Shown here: positions 1-8,949 of the stretch, in pieces | Position numbering within the stretch: position 1 is the stretch's first letter | How the letters are laid out: every line of letters begins with the position of its first letter | Origin: Pedobacter ureilyticus | GTDB taxonomy: Bacteria > Bacteroidota > Bacteroidia > Sphingobacteriales > Sphingobacteriaceae | Assembly (NCBI RefSeq): GCF_005925345.1 | Contig: NZ_SSHJ01000005.1 | Span: 1-64,000, forward strand | Length of the DNA stretch: 64,000 nt | Direction: 5' to 3' | Notes under the pieces: generated by a model | What the model was told of the DNA's origin: nothing | The model's database searches: none | The model's input: the letters and a program-made list of their open reading frames with translations, nothing else | Program-made: the position numbers and the translations under genes

Positions 1-2
1 TA

Positions 3-143
3 AAAATGAAGGGAATTGTAGCCGTACAGAGAAAATTATTAGAATTGATTTACATCATCTATAAAAACGACACCATTTATGATGCAGAATTTGAAAAAAA
101 GAAGAGAGAAAAGCAAATATTGCCTATTCCCCTTAGAAGCTAG
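3..143 (+). pseudogene. IS110-family transposase, C-terminal tail (cut by window edge)
   Basis: An open frame enters at the window edge and runs 46 codons to TAG. The peptide reads GIVAVQRKLLELIYIIYKND and then a basic EKKKRE stretch. This is the usual C-terminal end of IS110/IS116/IS902 transposases, after the Transposase_20 domain, where a VAVQRKLLxLIY motif is typical. IS110 enzymes are DEDD-type recombinases that use a bridge RNA. Whether the upstream part is intact cannot be seen; it is listed as a partial gene because only the tail lies here. No terminal inverted repeat was seen downstream, which is normal for this family. Confidence 0.75.
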
Positions 144-517
144 CTCTTGGCTGCTTTGAAAAACAAATGTAGAAAAAATTGATATTTTAATTGGATCTTA
201 ACACAGAATCTCACGTTATTTAACTCTGAAAATAATTTTTTTATTGGCGAAAAAATAATTTCGGTAGACTTAATTTGCCCAGTTGCTTGGGTATTGGCAA
301 AGGCAATTTCTATGGGGTAGCCCCGCGTAAAATAAACTGGATAGTAGTGTAAATCCTTTTTTGTTTCTTTCAATTTCATGCTAGATGTTGGTAAGCTGCA
401 CTAACTATTGTTCTACAAAGGTTTAGCTGATTAGGAAAATAAAAAAGATTGTAACGGATAGCCAGGCTAGTTTCGCTTGTTGTACTGCACTTGCTTTTCT
501 ATCTTAATTCCCTTGGT
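144..517. other. Gene-free stretch after the IS110 tail
   Basis: 374 bases with no convincing gene. The first part is AT-rich and may be the right end of the IS110 element; a short GC-rich hairpin (GGGGTAGCCCC) lies near 317-327. At about 444-470 the words AAGATTGTAACGGATAGCCAGG resemble the outer arm of the interspersed element seen at 15970-16141 and 31561-31724. The IS boundary cannot be set from this copy alone. Confidence 0.4.
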
Positions 518-1858
518 CTACTGGCAAATTGTTGGTTTGCTAATATCAAACTTTTTGTGATTAGATACGGTGATTTGAAAATTAGCTACTGTAACAGGTG
601 CTAAAATTACACTTTCGTTAAAGCTTATAAAGCTGCCAAAGTTTAGGCCACTGTTAGAAATAGCTACTCCAACATTCGGTACGTTTTTTTTTGCACACGC
701 AGAGCCGATGTAACCCGTATTTATGGTTCTTCCGTCTCTGCCAAAACCTATAACTTGGTTGTTTGATAGCGCAAAAGAACTGCTTTCGCCATAATAAAAT
801 CCACTTACATCTACAGTTCCATCCTCGTTCAAATAAAACCCACCTTCGTAGGGAGAGTAATTTCCAACTCCTTCGTATCTTACAGAAGCCACGTGCATCC
901 AGATTTTGCCATCTGCTTTACGATAAATTTCGTAAGGTCTTGTTTCTACGCTAATATTCATGGCTGCTGGGCTGTATTGCTTGTTACTAATAATAGTTCC
1001 ATCTTTACCTAAATTGAGCATGCCATAGCTTGGGTTTCTGGTAATTACAGTTTTATGAATATATGGTAATAAAACGGTGTTGTTATTAAGCATTAAAGGG
1101 CGCCCAAAAGCCATTGCTGCGTTGGTTTCTCCAGAGGCACTCTTAGCCCAAAGTAGGTTGCCTGTATAGCTTAATTTTTTAATTACAAAAGCCTTATTTC
1201 CACTTTTTTCAGAGAATATGGTTACTCCACTATCATCTAAATAACCTGCGTAACCGTTTGTTACGGCTCTCCAAATTAAGTTTCCATCTAAGTCTAAAAG
1301 CAGGGTAGAAGAACCTCCAAACAACGCTAATTTGTTGGCAACCACCTGTGAGAGTGATCTTTCGTAGAAAACACCCTGGCTCACATTTTGTAGATCATAT
1401 TGTGTATCCATAAAAGATTTACTCCATAACAACTCTCCATTCGCATTAAAACGGGCAACGAAAGGATAATGTTGATAAAAGCTGGGTTTTCTATTTCCAT
1501 AAACCACTATCCCTCCATTTCCATCTGGTACCATATCTATAATTGCACCGCTTTCTAATTCAATTTTTTTGATAAAAAGAAAAGTAGAGTCTGATTTGAA
1601 ACCCGATAGTAGGTGGTAATCGTTATTAATGTTGCCTGGGCCGCCGCCAAACATAAATAGCACATCTTTACTAACTACCTTTGGCCCCACGAAGTAGCTG
1701 GCATGCCTATACTGGTCCGGAAAACTAACGCTGTATTTATAAAATGAACTTTTATTTGCCTTATCGGCCTCTTCTTGCTCGTTGTTGTTGCTGTTTTTTT
1801 TGCACGAAAAATAAAATAGGCAGGTAATTGCTACGAAAAATAAGGCGATCTTTTTCAT
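518..1858 (-). CDS. Lipoprotein with PQQ-like beta-propeller repeats, function unknown
   Basis: 446 residues. The N-terminus is a lipoprotein signal (MKKIALFFVAITCLFYFSC) with the lipobox cysteine at residue 19, followed by a KKNSNNNEQEE linker, so it is probably tethered to the outer membrane. Recurrent segments of the kind NGELLWSKS, DGNLIWRAV and TGNLLWAKS, each near a Gly/Asp-rich turn, suggest beta-propeller blades of the PQQ/WD type. No catalytic motif was recognised. It lies 121 nt downstream of the histidine kinase on the same strand, so it may be co-transcribed or a target of that system; this is only context. The sequence is ordinary for the region. Confidence 0.85.
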   Translation of the reverse strand: MKKIALFFVAITCLFYFSCKKNSNNNEQEEADKANKSSFYKYSVSFPDQYRHASYFVGPKVVSKDVLFMFGGGPGNINNDYHLLSGFKSDSTFLFIKKIELESGAIIDMVPDGNGGIVVYGNRKPSFYQHYPFVARFNANGELLWSKSFMDTQYDLQNVSQGVFYERSLSQVVANKLALFGGSSTLLLDLDGNLIWRAVTNGYAGYLDDSGVTIFSEKSGNKAFVIKKLSYTGNLLWAKSASGETNAAMAFGRPLMLNNNTVLLPYIHKTVITRNPSYGMLNLGKDGTIISNKQYSPAAMNISVETRPYEIYRKADGKIWMHVASVRYEGVGNYSPYEGGFYLNEDGTVDVSGFYYGESSSFALSNNQVIGFGRDGRTINTGYIGSACAKKNVPNVGVAISNSGLNFGSFISFNESVILAPVTVANFQITVSNHKKFDISKPTICQ

Positions 1859-1979
1859 TTTTAGCTTAAGTTTAAAGGATAAAAATTTAAGCTAAATTAT
1901 TGCTTGTAAAGGCACATTGCATCAGTGGATGTAAGTATTCTACACTAAGTAAAAACACTTATTTTAGAATTTTTAGCTA

Positions 1980-3932
1980 TTACGGCAAATAGATTGCTAC
2001 CAAAGTTCCTCTGCCTTCAGTAGAATCTATATCTACTGTTCCTTTCAAAAACTCTACCCTAGAGTAAATGTTGCTAAGACCAATTCCGGCTTTTAAATCA
2101 ATCTTGCTTTTATCGAAACCTTTGCCATTATCTTCTATGGTAACAGCAATGCCTTCCTCATCCTTAGTAATTTGGATGTCTAGCTTAGAAGCATCGGCAT
2201 GTTTAATCACGTTATTTACAGTTTCTTGTATTACGCGATAAATTACTGTTTCTGTTTGTTCGTTTAATCGCTCATTTAAACCCACGGTTTCTAAGGTTAC
2301 CTTTAGCTTGTTCTTATCAAGTTTTCCAATAAATTCTTTCACTGCCGATGCTAATCCAGATTTAATTAAAGCATTGGGCATCATTTGGTGAGATATAGAG
2401 CGCATCTCATCATAACTTTCATTTACCAATGCTAATGCTTGTTCTGCCTGTAAACTGGCATCGCTCCGAAGATTAAGTTTTGCGAATAAACCATTTAGGT
2501 TCATTAGCGCTGCCGATAGCATTTGGCCAACGCCGTCATGTAAATCTCCAGCAATGCGTCTGCGCTCTCTCTCTTCGGCATCTAGAACTGCCCTAGAAGC
2601 TATGTCCTGTTGTTTAATAATTTCTGATTGTAGTTCTGCTTTTGCTTTGAGTTTGCGGCGGTTAATAAGTAGGTAGGTAAAAAGAATGCCTAAAAGCAGC
2701 AAGCCGCCTGCAATGACTAATCCTAGATTTCGTTGCTTAATTTTTAACTTTTGTATGGTGTTTTGCTGATGTAGGAATTGAATTTGTTGCTCTTTTTTCT
2801 CCGTTTGGTAACGAACCTGATAATCAGAAATCAATGCTGTTTTGTCTTTTTGGAATAGTGAGTCTTTAATTTTGGTAGATGCCAAATGTAGTTCGTAGGC
2901 ATCTTTGAACTTACCTTGCTTTTCGAAAATAATAGCTAGCGTTTCTTTCGCATCCATTACCTCTTTGCTAGCGCCAATTGCTTCTGCTAGGCTAGCAGCT
3001 TTGTTTGCACTTTTTGCTGCTTCATCTAGTTTTTTGAGTTTGAGCATCAGCTTTGCTAAATGAATGTGGGCAAAAGCCAATTCTTTGCGATTGTTATATT
3101 TATTGTTTAATACTATAGAAGTTCGCAAAAACTCAAGCGCTTTTTTAGTTTGCCCTAAGGCAACATAACCAATGCCTGCATTAGTATAGGTAGTGGGTAA
3201 AAATTGCTGTATGTTTAGTTTTTTTAAAGTTTGCTGTGCTTTTAAAGAATAGTAAATGCAGCTATCGTATTGCTTGGTGTAATAGTAAACCGAACCTAAG
3301 TTAGCTTCTGTAAAGGCTACCTCTCTAGGCATATTTAATTTTTTGTAGATGGTATTTGCTTCTCGATAATATTTAACTACGTTTTTATAGTCTTTATGTG
3401 CTTTAAACAAAATTCCTAAGTTGGTGCTTACCATGGCAAGGCCTTCTGTATGTTTTTTTTGCTTGTAGATTTGATATGCCCTATTATAGTATTTAAGAGA
3501 CAAAGAAAAATTGCCGAGCTCATCATAGGCTATCCCTATATTATTTAGAGTGTTGGCTGTCTTTATTTCGTCATTAAGTTTAGCCCTTAATTTAAGCGCT
3601 TCTAAATTATAGGAGAGAGATTTTTGGTAGTCGGCTTGTGCCTCGTACGTTACAGCAAGATTATGTAGCGCTTCAGCTTCAAAGTTTTTAGCCTTTTTTT
3701 CTTGGGCAAGTTTTAGAGCTTGATAACCGAATAGCCTAGCCGAATCGGGATGGTGGTAACGGTATTCCCAACAAAGTTCAATGAGCAAGGGAATCTTATC
3801 TTCATTCTTATTTAAGGCCAATGCACTTTTTATACTATCAATTCTATTTTGAGCTGTGCTAGAGAAAGCACAAAAGAACAAGAAGAAGAAAAAGAGGTGT
3901 TTTTTTGATGAAAGCGATTGATTTACTTGCAT
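1980..3932 (-). CDS. TPR-containing sensor histidine kinase (HisKA_3/NarX-type)
   Basis: 650 residues. A signal peptide or N-terminal membrane anchor (residues 8-27) leads into about seven tetratricopeptide repeats (roughly 60-360), typical of Bacteroidota hybrid-free sensors. A short coiled coil (about 365-400) precedes one membrane segment (about 402-422, LGLVIAGGLLLLGILFTYLL). The HisKA_3 dimerisation domain has RRRIAGDLHDGVGQML with phospho-acceptor His465, and the HATPase_c domain shows the N box NNVIKHADA (about 573), G1 EDNGKGFD and G2 GIGLSNI. The periplasmic TPRs are the likely sensor; the ligand is unknown. It is divergent from the NarL-type regulator at 4064, almost certainly its partner. 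Confidence 0.93.
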   Translation of the reverse strand: MQVNQSLSSKKHLFFFFLFFCAFSSTAQNRIDSIKSALALNKNEDKIPLLIELCWEYRYHHPDSARLFGYQALKLAQEKKAKNFEAEALHNLAVTYEAQADYQKSLSYNLEALKLRAKLNDEIKTANTLNNIGIAYDELGNFSLSLKYYNRAYQIYKQKKHTEGLAMVSTNLGILFKAHKDYKNVVKYYREANTIYKKLNMPREVAFTEANLGSVYYYTKQYDSCIYYSLKAQQTLKKLNIQQFLPTTYTNAGIGYVALGQTKKALEFLRTSIVLNNKYNNRKELAFAHIHLAKLMLKLKKLDEAAKSANKAASLAEAIGASKEVMDAKETLAIIFEKQGKFKDAYELHLASTKIKDSLFQKDKTALISDYQVRYQTEKKEQQIQFLHQQNTIQKLKIKQRNLGLVIAGGLLLLGILFTYLLINRRKLKAKAELQSEIIKQQDIASRAVLDAEERERRRIAGDLHDGVGQMLSAALMNLNGLFAKLNLRSDASLQAEQALALVNESYDEMRSISHQMMPNALIKSGLASAVKEFIGKLDKNKLKVTLETVGLNERLNEQTETVIYRVIQETVNNVIKHADASKLDIQITKDEEGIAVTIEDNGKGFDKSKIDLKAGIGLSNIYSRVEFLKGTVDIDSTEGRGTLVAIYLP

Positions 3933-4036
3933 ATATTCAAATGGTTATCCTAAAATACAAATAATGCGATTGAAACTTCTAAGGGTTAATACTGATTTTG
4001 ATAAAAAAAAATCTTTACTTCAAAAAGGAATATCAT

Positions 4037-4044
4037 TACATTTA
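4037..4044 (+). promoter_or_regulatory. Candidate Bacteroidota promoter for the response regulator (-7 box)
   Basis: TACATTTA fits the Bacteroidota primary-sigma -7 consensus TAnnTTTG except at the last base. A TTTA lies about 19 bases upstream (4014-4017) at the -33 spacing. It sits 20 nt before the regulator ATG at 4064. Read by eye only. Confidence 0.4.
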
Positions 4045-4063
4045 GAAATAAATAAACTAATTG

Positions 4064-4681
4064 ATGAAACTTCTACTAGTTGACGACCATGCTATTGTAA
4101 CCGATGGTCTACAGATGTTGCTCCAAAATGAAGAGGGTTTTACTATTGTAGAAAAGCTAACCTCAGGAAATTTCGCACTAGCTTATTTAAAGCAAAATGA
4201 AATTGATTTGATGATTACCGATTATTCTATGCCAGATATGGATGGCCTAGTTTTGGTAAAACAGGCAAAAGCTTTAAAGCCTAACCTCAAAATCATAGTG
4301 CTAAGCATGCACGACGAAGCTGCAATGATTAAAGATATGCTAAGTGCCGGGGTAGATGGCTATGTACTTAAAAAATATGCGCAACAAGAATTACTGAATG
4401 CAGTACATGCGGTAGCTAATGGTAGACAATTTTGGAGTGAAGAAGTAAACAGAGCACTCCTAAGTTCCTTACAGTCTCAGGCGAACGAAAACCAACCTAC
4501 AGAGCGTGAGCTGGAAGTATTGGGGCTTTTAGCCCAAGAGTTTACCAGTAAACAAATTGCAGAAAAACTTTTTATTAGCGAACGAACAGTAGAAACTCAT
4601 CGAAAAAACCTAATGCGTAAAACTGGTGCCAATAATGCCATTGGCCTAGTGAGGTATGCCTATGCCCACAGATTGCTTTAG
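4064..4681 (+). CDS. NarL/LuxR-type response regulator
   Basis: 205 residues. I start at ATG 4064; the longer frame begins with TTG immediately before it. The receiver domain (1-120) has acidic DD at 7-8, phospho-acceptor Asp53 in ITDYSMPDMDG, and the conserved Lys in DGYVLKKYA. The C-terminal GerE helix-turn-helix (about 143-205) reads TERELEVLGLLAQEFTSKQI then ERTVETHRKNLMRK. It would bind DNA as a phosphorylated dimer. The divergent TPR histidine kinase is the likely partner. The target genes cannot be told from sequence; the lipoprotein behind the kinase is one candidate. Confidence 0.94.
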   Translation: MKLLLVDDHAIVTDGLQMLLQNEEGFTIVEKLTSGNFALAYLKQNEIDLMITDYSMPDMDGLVLVKQAKALKPNLKIIVLSMHDEAAMIKDMLSAGVDGYVLKKYAQQELLNAVHAVANGRQFWSEEVNRALLSSLQSQANENQPTERELEVLGLLAQEFTSKQIAEKLFISERTVETHRKNLMRKTGANNAIGLVRYAYAHRLL

Positions 4682-4781
4682 AACCATCAAAACGGAACCT
4701 TGCGTTGGTAAAGTTTCCACAGAAGTAATAGCATAGTTTTTGAACCTTTCCGATATTAATTTTGAGCAATTAGTAGACTGA

Positions 4782-6425
4782 TTAATTAAGCTTATTTTCT
4801 TTCTTAACGCCTTTTAAAATCATTAAACTCAACGGGTTAATGTTGTAGCCACTAATGTTGTTCTGTAACATCACTACCGATTGATCGTATAAAATTGGCA
4901 CTACAGAGGCGTGTTCTAGCACCATATTGTCCATTTTTTGGTAAAGCTCGAAGCGTTTTTTTGCGTCATTTTCATAATAGCTTTGCTCAAACAACTTATC
5001 GAACTCTTTATTGAAATACCCGGTGTAATTTGGCCCAAAAGGCACTTTGTTTTTAGAGTAGAAAACGGAAAGGTAATTCTCTCCATCAGGATAATCGGCA
5101 ATCCAAGATCCCCTAAAAAAAACAACTTCATTTTTAGACATCAGATCCCTTAAGCTAGCACTTGGACTCACATCTACCTTAACTTTCATGCCCAAGTTGC
5201 CGAGCTCGCCTTGTATAAATTCAATTAAATCTCGGTAAGTGGTAGAAGTGCTGAGTTTGATTTCGGGTATTCCTTTTCCATTAGGATAACCGGCTTCGGC
5301 CAGTAATTTGGCTGCTAGCCTAGGGTTGTAATCGTAACCTTTAACTTTCGTGCTATCAAACCCGGGCATCCCTTTGGGTATAAAGCCCGAGGTTGCCGGC
5401 GTACCAATGCTGTTGCGTAAATATTTAATCAGTTTTTTTCTATCAATGGCGTAATTAATGGCCTGTCTTACTTTTTTGAAGCGTAGTGGAGAGTTCTTAA
5501 CGATATCTTTATCTGGATCTACCAAAATACCCACATATTCTGTACACAAATACGGTCCTTTAATCAATTGAAATTTGCCTTTGTACTTGGTGGTCATGTT
5601 GCCACTTTTGGTTAAAATATCATCTCGGTAACTACCATCAACACTGTAAAAGAAATCGAGATCCTTTTTAAGGAAATTCATAAAGGCACTTTGCTTGTCG
5701 TTAATAAACGTAGCTTTTACTGCGTCTAAAAATGGCATTTGTTTGCCCGCACTGTCTTTTTCAAAATAGTTTTCGTTTTTAAGCAATACTAAAACCTCGT
5801 CTTCTTTCCAATATTTGAATTTAAAAGGCCCGGTACCCACCGGATGATTTCTAAAATCTTTACCATAATGCTCAACTACTTCTTTAGGAACCACAGAACA
5901 ATACTGAGCAGTTAATAAATTGATAAAAGCAGGGAAAGGCTTTACCAGTTTAATTTGAAAAGTACTATCGTTTAATGCTACAAAACTACTTGCGTCTTTT
6001 ACTTTGTCGCTAAAAATCCACCCGCCAGATGAGGCTACTTTAGGATCAATTAGGCGGTAAAAGCTGTAAGCGAAATCTTGAGCGGTCACTTTTCGGCCTT
6101 TGCCATTTTTAAAAAGCGCATCGTCCTGAAAAAAAACATCGTTACGCAAATTAAAAGTATAGCTCAGTCCATCTTCAGCAACCTGCCACGTTTTGGCAAT
6201 GCAAGGCATGGTATTCAAATTCTTGTCTACCTGTACCAATCCGTTAAAAATCTGATTGATCATCCAAATGGCATTTTGGTTACGGGCAAATGCCGGGTCT
6301 AAAGAGGTTAGGTTTTGATCAAGATTAATGTTGAATACTTTTTTTTCATCATTGTTGTTTCTTTTGCAAGAAAACAACGTGGTTAATAGACAAATGCAAA
6401 ATATATTGAGCTTAATGGTACGCAT
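4782..6425 (-). CDS. Peptide ABC transporter substrate-binding lipoprotein (OppA/DppA family)
   Basis: 547 residues with a lipobox (LLTTLFSCKR, Cys20). The SBP_bac_5 fold is clear: the early LDPAFARNQNAIWMINQIFN segment, LSYTFNLRNDVFFQD and VTAQDFAYSFYRLIDP are the family N-terminal lobe; PVGTGPFKFKYW and VRQAINYAIDRKKLIKYL are hallmark internal motifs; the C-terminal region has YQKMDNMVLEHASVVPILYD. Members bind di- to oligopeptides or other solutes and deliver them to a permease. No permease or ATPase gene is adjacent, so the partners must be elsewhere, or the protein acts alone. The following gene on the plus strand starts 48 nt away, divergently. Confidence 0.92.
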   Translation of the reverse strand: MRTIKLNIFCICLLTTLFSCKRNNNDEKKVFNINLDQNLTSLDPAFARNQNAIWMINQIFNGLVQVDKNLNTMPCIAKTWQVAEDGLSYTFNLRNDVFFQDDALFKNGKGRKVTAQDFAYSFYRLIDPKVASSGGWIFSDKVKDASSFVALNDSTFQIKLVKPFPAFINLLTAQYCSVVPKEVVEHYGKDFRNHPVGTGPFKFKYWKEDEVLVLLKNENYFEKDSAGKQMPFLDAVKATFINDKQSAFMNFLKKDLDFFYSVDGSYRDDILTKSGNMTTKYKGKFQLIKGPYLCTEYVGILVDPDKDIVKNSPLRFKKVRQAINYAIDRKKLIKYLRNSIGTPATSGFIPKGMPGFDSTKVKGYDYNPRLAAKLLAEAGYPNGKGIPEIKLSTSTTYRDLIEFIQGELGNLGMKVKVDVSPSASLRDLMSKNEVVFFRGSWIADYPDGENYLSVFYSKNKVPFGPNYTGYFNKEFDKLFEQSYYENDAKKRFELYQKMDNMVLEHASVVPILYDQSVVMLQNNISGYNINPLSLMILKGVKKENKLN

Positions 6426-6440
6426 CGCTTAGGGAAATAG

Positions 6441-6448
6441 TATTTTTG
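6441..6448 (+). promoter_or_regulatory. -7 promoter box upstream of the 150-residue protein gene
   Basis: TATTTTTG is an exact match to TAnnTTTG and lies 25 nt ahead of the ATG at 6474. No clear -33 TTTG was seen at the right spacing. Confidence 0.4.
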
Positions 6449-6473
6449 CGTACAAATTAATAAAATAAATCAG

Positions 6474-6926
6474 ATGTCTTCTCTAAATGACCTTATAAAT
6501 GCCGAAAACAATGCAGAATTTCGTGAAGAATTGTTAGAGCGTTTAGCTATAGTAGAACATAAAATTAAATTTATTGAAAAAGTTCCGGTTTGCTTTTTAG
6601 ATTCGTTAGGGCAGCCTTATTTAGGGCCTTTGGCTATAGCAGAACTGGGTGGCGCCACTTTAACTTTATCTACAGAGGAAGCAGTGTATGTGATTTTTTA
6701 CGAAACTGGAAAGCAGTTAAATGATTTAATGCGCACCGCTCCAGTTTTAATGAACGAAGAATGGCAGGCTGTAAAGTTTAGTAGAGTTTGCTTGCTGTCT
6801 GATGATTATAACCTTTCGAAAGCAGATGAGGCCGTAGCATTGGTAGAAGATATTGCTGAAATGATACACCCGGGGCATTTTATTTTTGGTCATGAGGGAG
6901 ATAAATGGATTAGGTTTACGGTTTAG
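6474..6926 (+). CDS. Small cytosolic protein resembling one lobe of a BtuF-like binding protein
   Basis: 150 residues, no signal peptide. The central part (IKFIEKVPVCFLDSLG, residues about 32-47) and the end (EAVALVEDIAEMIHPGHFIF, about 121-140, then GHEGDKWIRF) resemble pieces of periplasmic cobalamin/iron-chelate binding proteins, where the C-terminal lobe ends in a similar LAEILHP-type helix. Missing secretion signal and half length mean it is not a normal transporter subunit. It may be an intracellular ligand-binding relic. This family link is a low-confidence reading by eye; otherwise it is a conserved-looking hypothetical protein with its own promoter. Confidence 0.7.
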   Translation: MSSLNDLINAENNAEFREELLERLAIVEHKIKFIEKVPVCFLDSLGQPYLGPLAIAELGGATLTLSTEEAVYVIFYETGKQLNDLMRTAPVLMNEEWQAVKFSRVCLLSDDYNLSKADEAVALVEDIAEMIHPGHFIFGHEGDKWIRFTV

Positions 6927-6950
6927 GTATTAGGAGTTAGGGGTTAGTTT
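6919..6950. repeat. TTAGG-rich low-complexity repeat
   Basis: The words GTATTAGGAGTTAGGGGTTAG follow the stop codon of the previous gene. The same vocabulary recurs at 8119-8185 and, as a regular 21-bp tandem, at 57263-57343. Confidence 0.6.
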
Positions 6951-7052
6951 AAGCGATTAACAAATTCATGCAAATGAAACCATCATGATTTTGCCAATCA
7001 CAAATACTAATGAGTAAACCGGGCTTGCGAGCTCATGAAATAATTTACACAG

Positions 7053-8120
7053 ATGAAAAAAATACTAGTACTCTTATTGATGGTTTCTTCTTTGGCTTAT
7101 GCTCAAACTCCAAAGTTAGACAAAGATATTGCTGAGAAGTTGTCTATACTTCCTTTGCATTGTATGGATAAAGAATATCCTAACAAGACAGCGCATACTA
7201 TTAATTCGGAAACGGATGCTAAGCTAACGCCATCCCAATTGCACCCAGGTTTTTACGGCTGCTTCGATTGGCATAGTTCGGTACACGGGCATTGGATGTT
7301 GGTGCATTTGTTAAAGACTTTTCCGAATATCAAAAACAAAGCAGAAATTACCGCTAAGCTTAACCGAACCTTTACCGTAGAAAATATGCAGGTAGAGGCC
7401 GATTACTTTAAAAAATATGAGCTGGCAAAGATTTTTGAACGTACTTATGGTTGGGCTTGGTTGCTAAAATTAGACCAGGAACTGTTAGAATGGAATGATC
7501 CGCAAGCGCAAAAATGGCATGCAGCGCTACAGCCATTAACCCAACAGATTTTAGAATTATGGAAAGCTTATTTGCCAAAACAAACCTACCCCAATAGAAC
7601 TGGCGTACACGGAAATACCGCTTTTGCATTGGTTTTTGCGCTAGATTGGGCAAGAGCAACTAACGATAAAGTATTTGAAGTACAATTGATGGATAAGGCA
7701 AAGACTTTTTACTTGGATAATGAGAAAACACCTGCTTACATGGAGCCAGACGGTGCTGATTTTTTCTCGCCGAGCTTAGAAATTGCCGATTTAATGAGAA
7801 GGGTCTTAATAAAAGAAGATTTTGTGAAATGGTTGGATAAATTTTATGAGGAGAGGAGTATCAAACGAATTAGTGATATGCCGGTGGTGAGCGATTTGAG
7901 CGATTATCAAACGGTGCATTTGGTTGGTCTTTCTTTCACCAGGGCGTGGTGTATGAAAGGTGTTGCTGCACAGCTTCCTAATAAGCATCCATTGAAAAAA
8001 CATTTTGAAGCTACTGCCAATCATTTCCTGGCCAATGCACTTCCGCTAATTTTTAAAGGTAATTATGGTGGCGATCATTGGTTGGCTTCGTTTGCGGTTT
8101 ATGCACTATCGCAAAAATAG
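7053..8120 (+). CDS. DUF2891 family secreted protein
   Basis: 355 residues with a signal peptide (MKKILVLLLMVSSLAYAQ, cleavage after AQ about 18). The motif HPGFYGCFDWHSSVHGHWML (about 67-86), the internal TYGWAWLLKL and the late GGDHWLASFAVYAL are diagnostic of DUF2891. The alpha-helical character and the paired Trp/His motifs look like an (alpha/alpha)6 barrel, but no reaction is established for the family that I can name. It is monocistronic, preceded by 126 nt of spacer and followed by TTAGG-rich repeats. Confidence 0.9.
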   Translation: MKKILVLLLMVSSLAYAQTPKLDKDIAEKLSILPLHCMDKEYPNKTAHTINSETDAKLTPSQLHPGFYGCFDWHSSVHGHWMLVHLLKTFPNIKNKAEITAKLNRTFTVENMQVEADYFKKYELAKIFERTYGWAWLLKLDQELLEWNDPQAQKWHAALQPLTQQILELWKAYLPKQTYPNRTGVHGNTAFALVFALDWARATNDKVFEVQLMDKAKTFYLDNEKTPAYMEPDGADFFSPSLEIADLMRRVLIKEDFVKWLDKFYEERSIKRISDMPVVSDLSDYQTVHLVGLSFTRAWCMKGVAAQLPNKHPLKKHFEATANHFLANALPLIFKGNYGGDHWLASFAVYALSQK

Positions 8121-8185
8121 GAACTAGGAATTAGGTATTAGTAGTTAGGAATTAGGGGATAGGTATTAAGGGACAGGTATCAGTT
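8119..8185. repeat. TTAGG-rich low-complexity repeat
   Basis: Alternating words GGAATTAGGTATTAG and GGTATTAAGGGACAGGTATC fill the convergent gap between the DUF2891 gene and the flavin reductase gene. Same class as 6919-6950 and 57263-57343. Confidence 0.6.
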
Positions 8186-8249
8186 AACCGATTAAACAAT
8201 CAACCAATTAAACTTCAGTTTTCGGACTTTCTAACAGTCAACTTCCCAA

Positions 8250-8771
8250 CTAATAAACTACAAATTTATCCATTTGCTGGTTGGTAAACTTTAAGGTGTC
8301 TTCCATAAACAGGTCGCCATTTTCATTAAGTTCCTGTTTAATATTCGGAATATGCAATCGCAAAGGCATCACATGTAAATGTAGATAAGCGCAAACGCCG
8401 CTAAAATGCTCTATGCCCCTTATGTTGCCATATTTTCCAGAAGAAATGCCTACCAAGCAAGCCTTTTTGTCGTAGAAACTTTCTGGAAACGCACAAGCAT
8501 CAATCAAGGTTTTCAGCACACCCGGATAGCTGCCATTATACTCTGGAATAACGAACAAAAACTTACTGGTATTGGCTATCAGTTCTTGGATTTTATCAAA
8601 GTCCTCGGTTTTTTTTCCATACAAATTATTTGCAATAAAATTGTTGGGTAAATCTTTCAAATCAAACAATGTAGTTTGTAAGCCCTTTTCCGCCAGTTGA
8701 TTTTGATAATATTTAGCAACTTTTAGCGTATTGCTATTGGGTCTGTTGGTTCCGGCTATAATAGTGATCAT
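8250..8771 (-). CDS. NADPH-dependent FMN reductase family protein
   Basis: 173 residues in the flavodoxin-like fold. The phosphate-binding loop is the N-terminal IIAGTNRPNSNTLKVAKYY (4-22), followed by LFDLKDLP; FVIPEYNGSYPGVLKTLIDA (about 74-93) is the PEYNGSxPGxLKNaiD signature that contacts FMN. It should reduce FMN or quinone/azo substrates with NAD(P)H in the cytosol. Length is typical. It is divergently placed against parA and is probably monocistronic. The exact substrate is not predictable. Confidence 0.93.
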   Translation of the reverse strand: MITIIAGTNRPNSNTLKVAKYYQNQLAEKGLQTTLFDLKDLPNNFIANNLYGKKTEDFDKIQELIANTSKFLFVIPEYNGSYPGVLKTLIDACAFPESFYDKKACLVGISSGKYGNIRGIEHFSGVCAYLHLHVMPLRLHIPNIKQELNENGDLFMEDTLKFTNQQMDKFVVY

Positions 8772-8896
8772 GCAAAAATTGTTAATAAGATGTGTAAAAC
8801 ACGAGCAAGGTCGATACTAATATTACGTTTTAGTTCGTATCTTAGCTAATTGTTAAAAATATGCCTATACATTACAAAAATAGCATTTTTTATAGA

Positions 8897-8928
8897 TTTT
8901 TAGTTTAAAATTAAGGCCATTACATTTG
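8897..8928 (+). promoter_or_regulatory. Promoter of the parAB-dapB-lepB run
   Basis: TACATTTG at 8921-8928 matches TAnnTTTG exactly, with a TTTA at 8897-8900 at -33 spacing. Transcription would begin near 8933, just before a GGAGAA at 8940-8945. That is a real-looking Shine-Dalgarno site ahead of the ATG at 8950, unusual in this phylum. Confidence 0.55.
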
Positions 8929-8949
8929 TGGCGTTTTCAAGGAGAATAA

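Noticed and set aside
140..379. 79-codon minus-strand frame after the IS110 tail
   Set aside because: No recognisable domain, overlaps the transposase stop, composition like non-coding AT-rich DNA.
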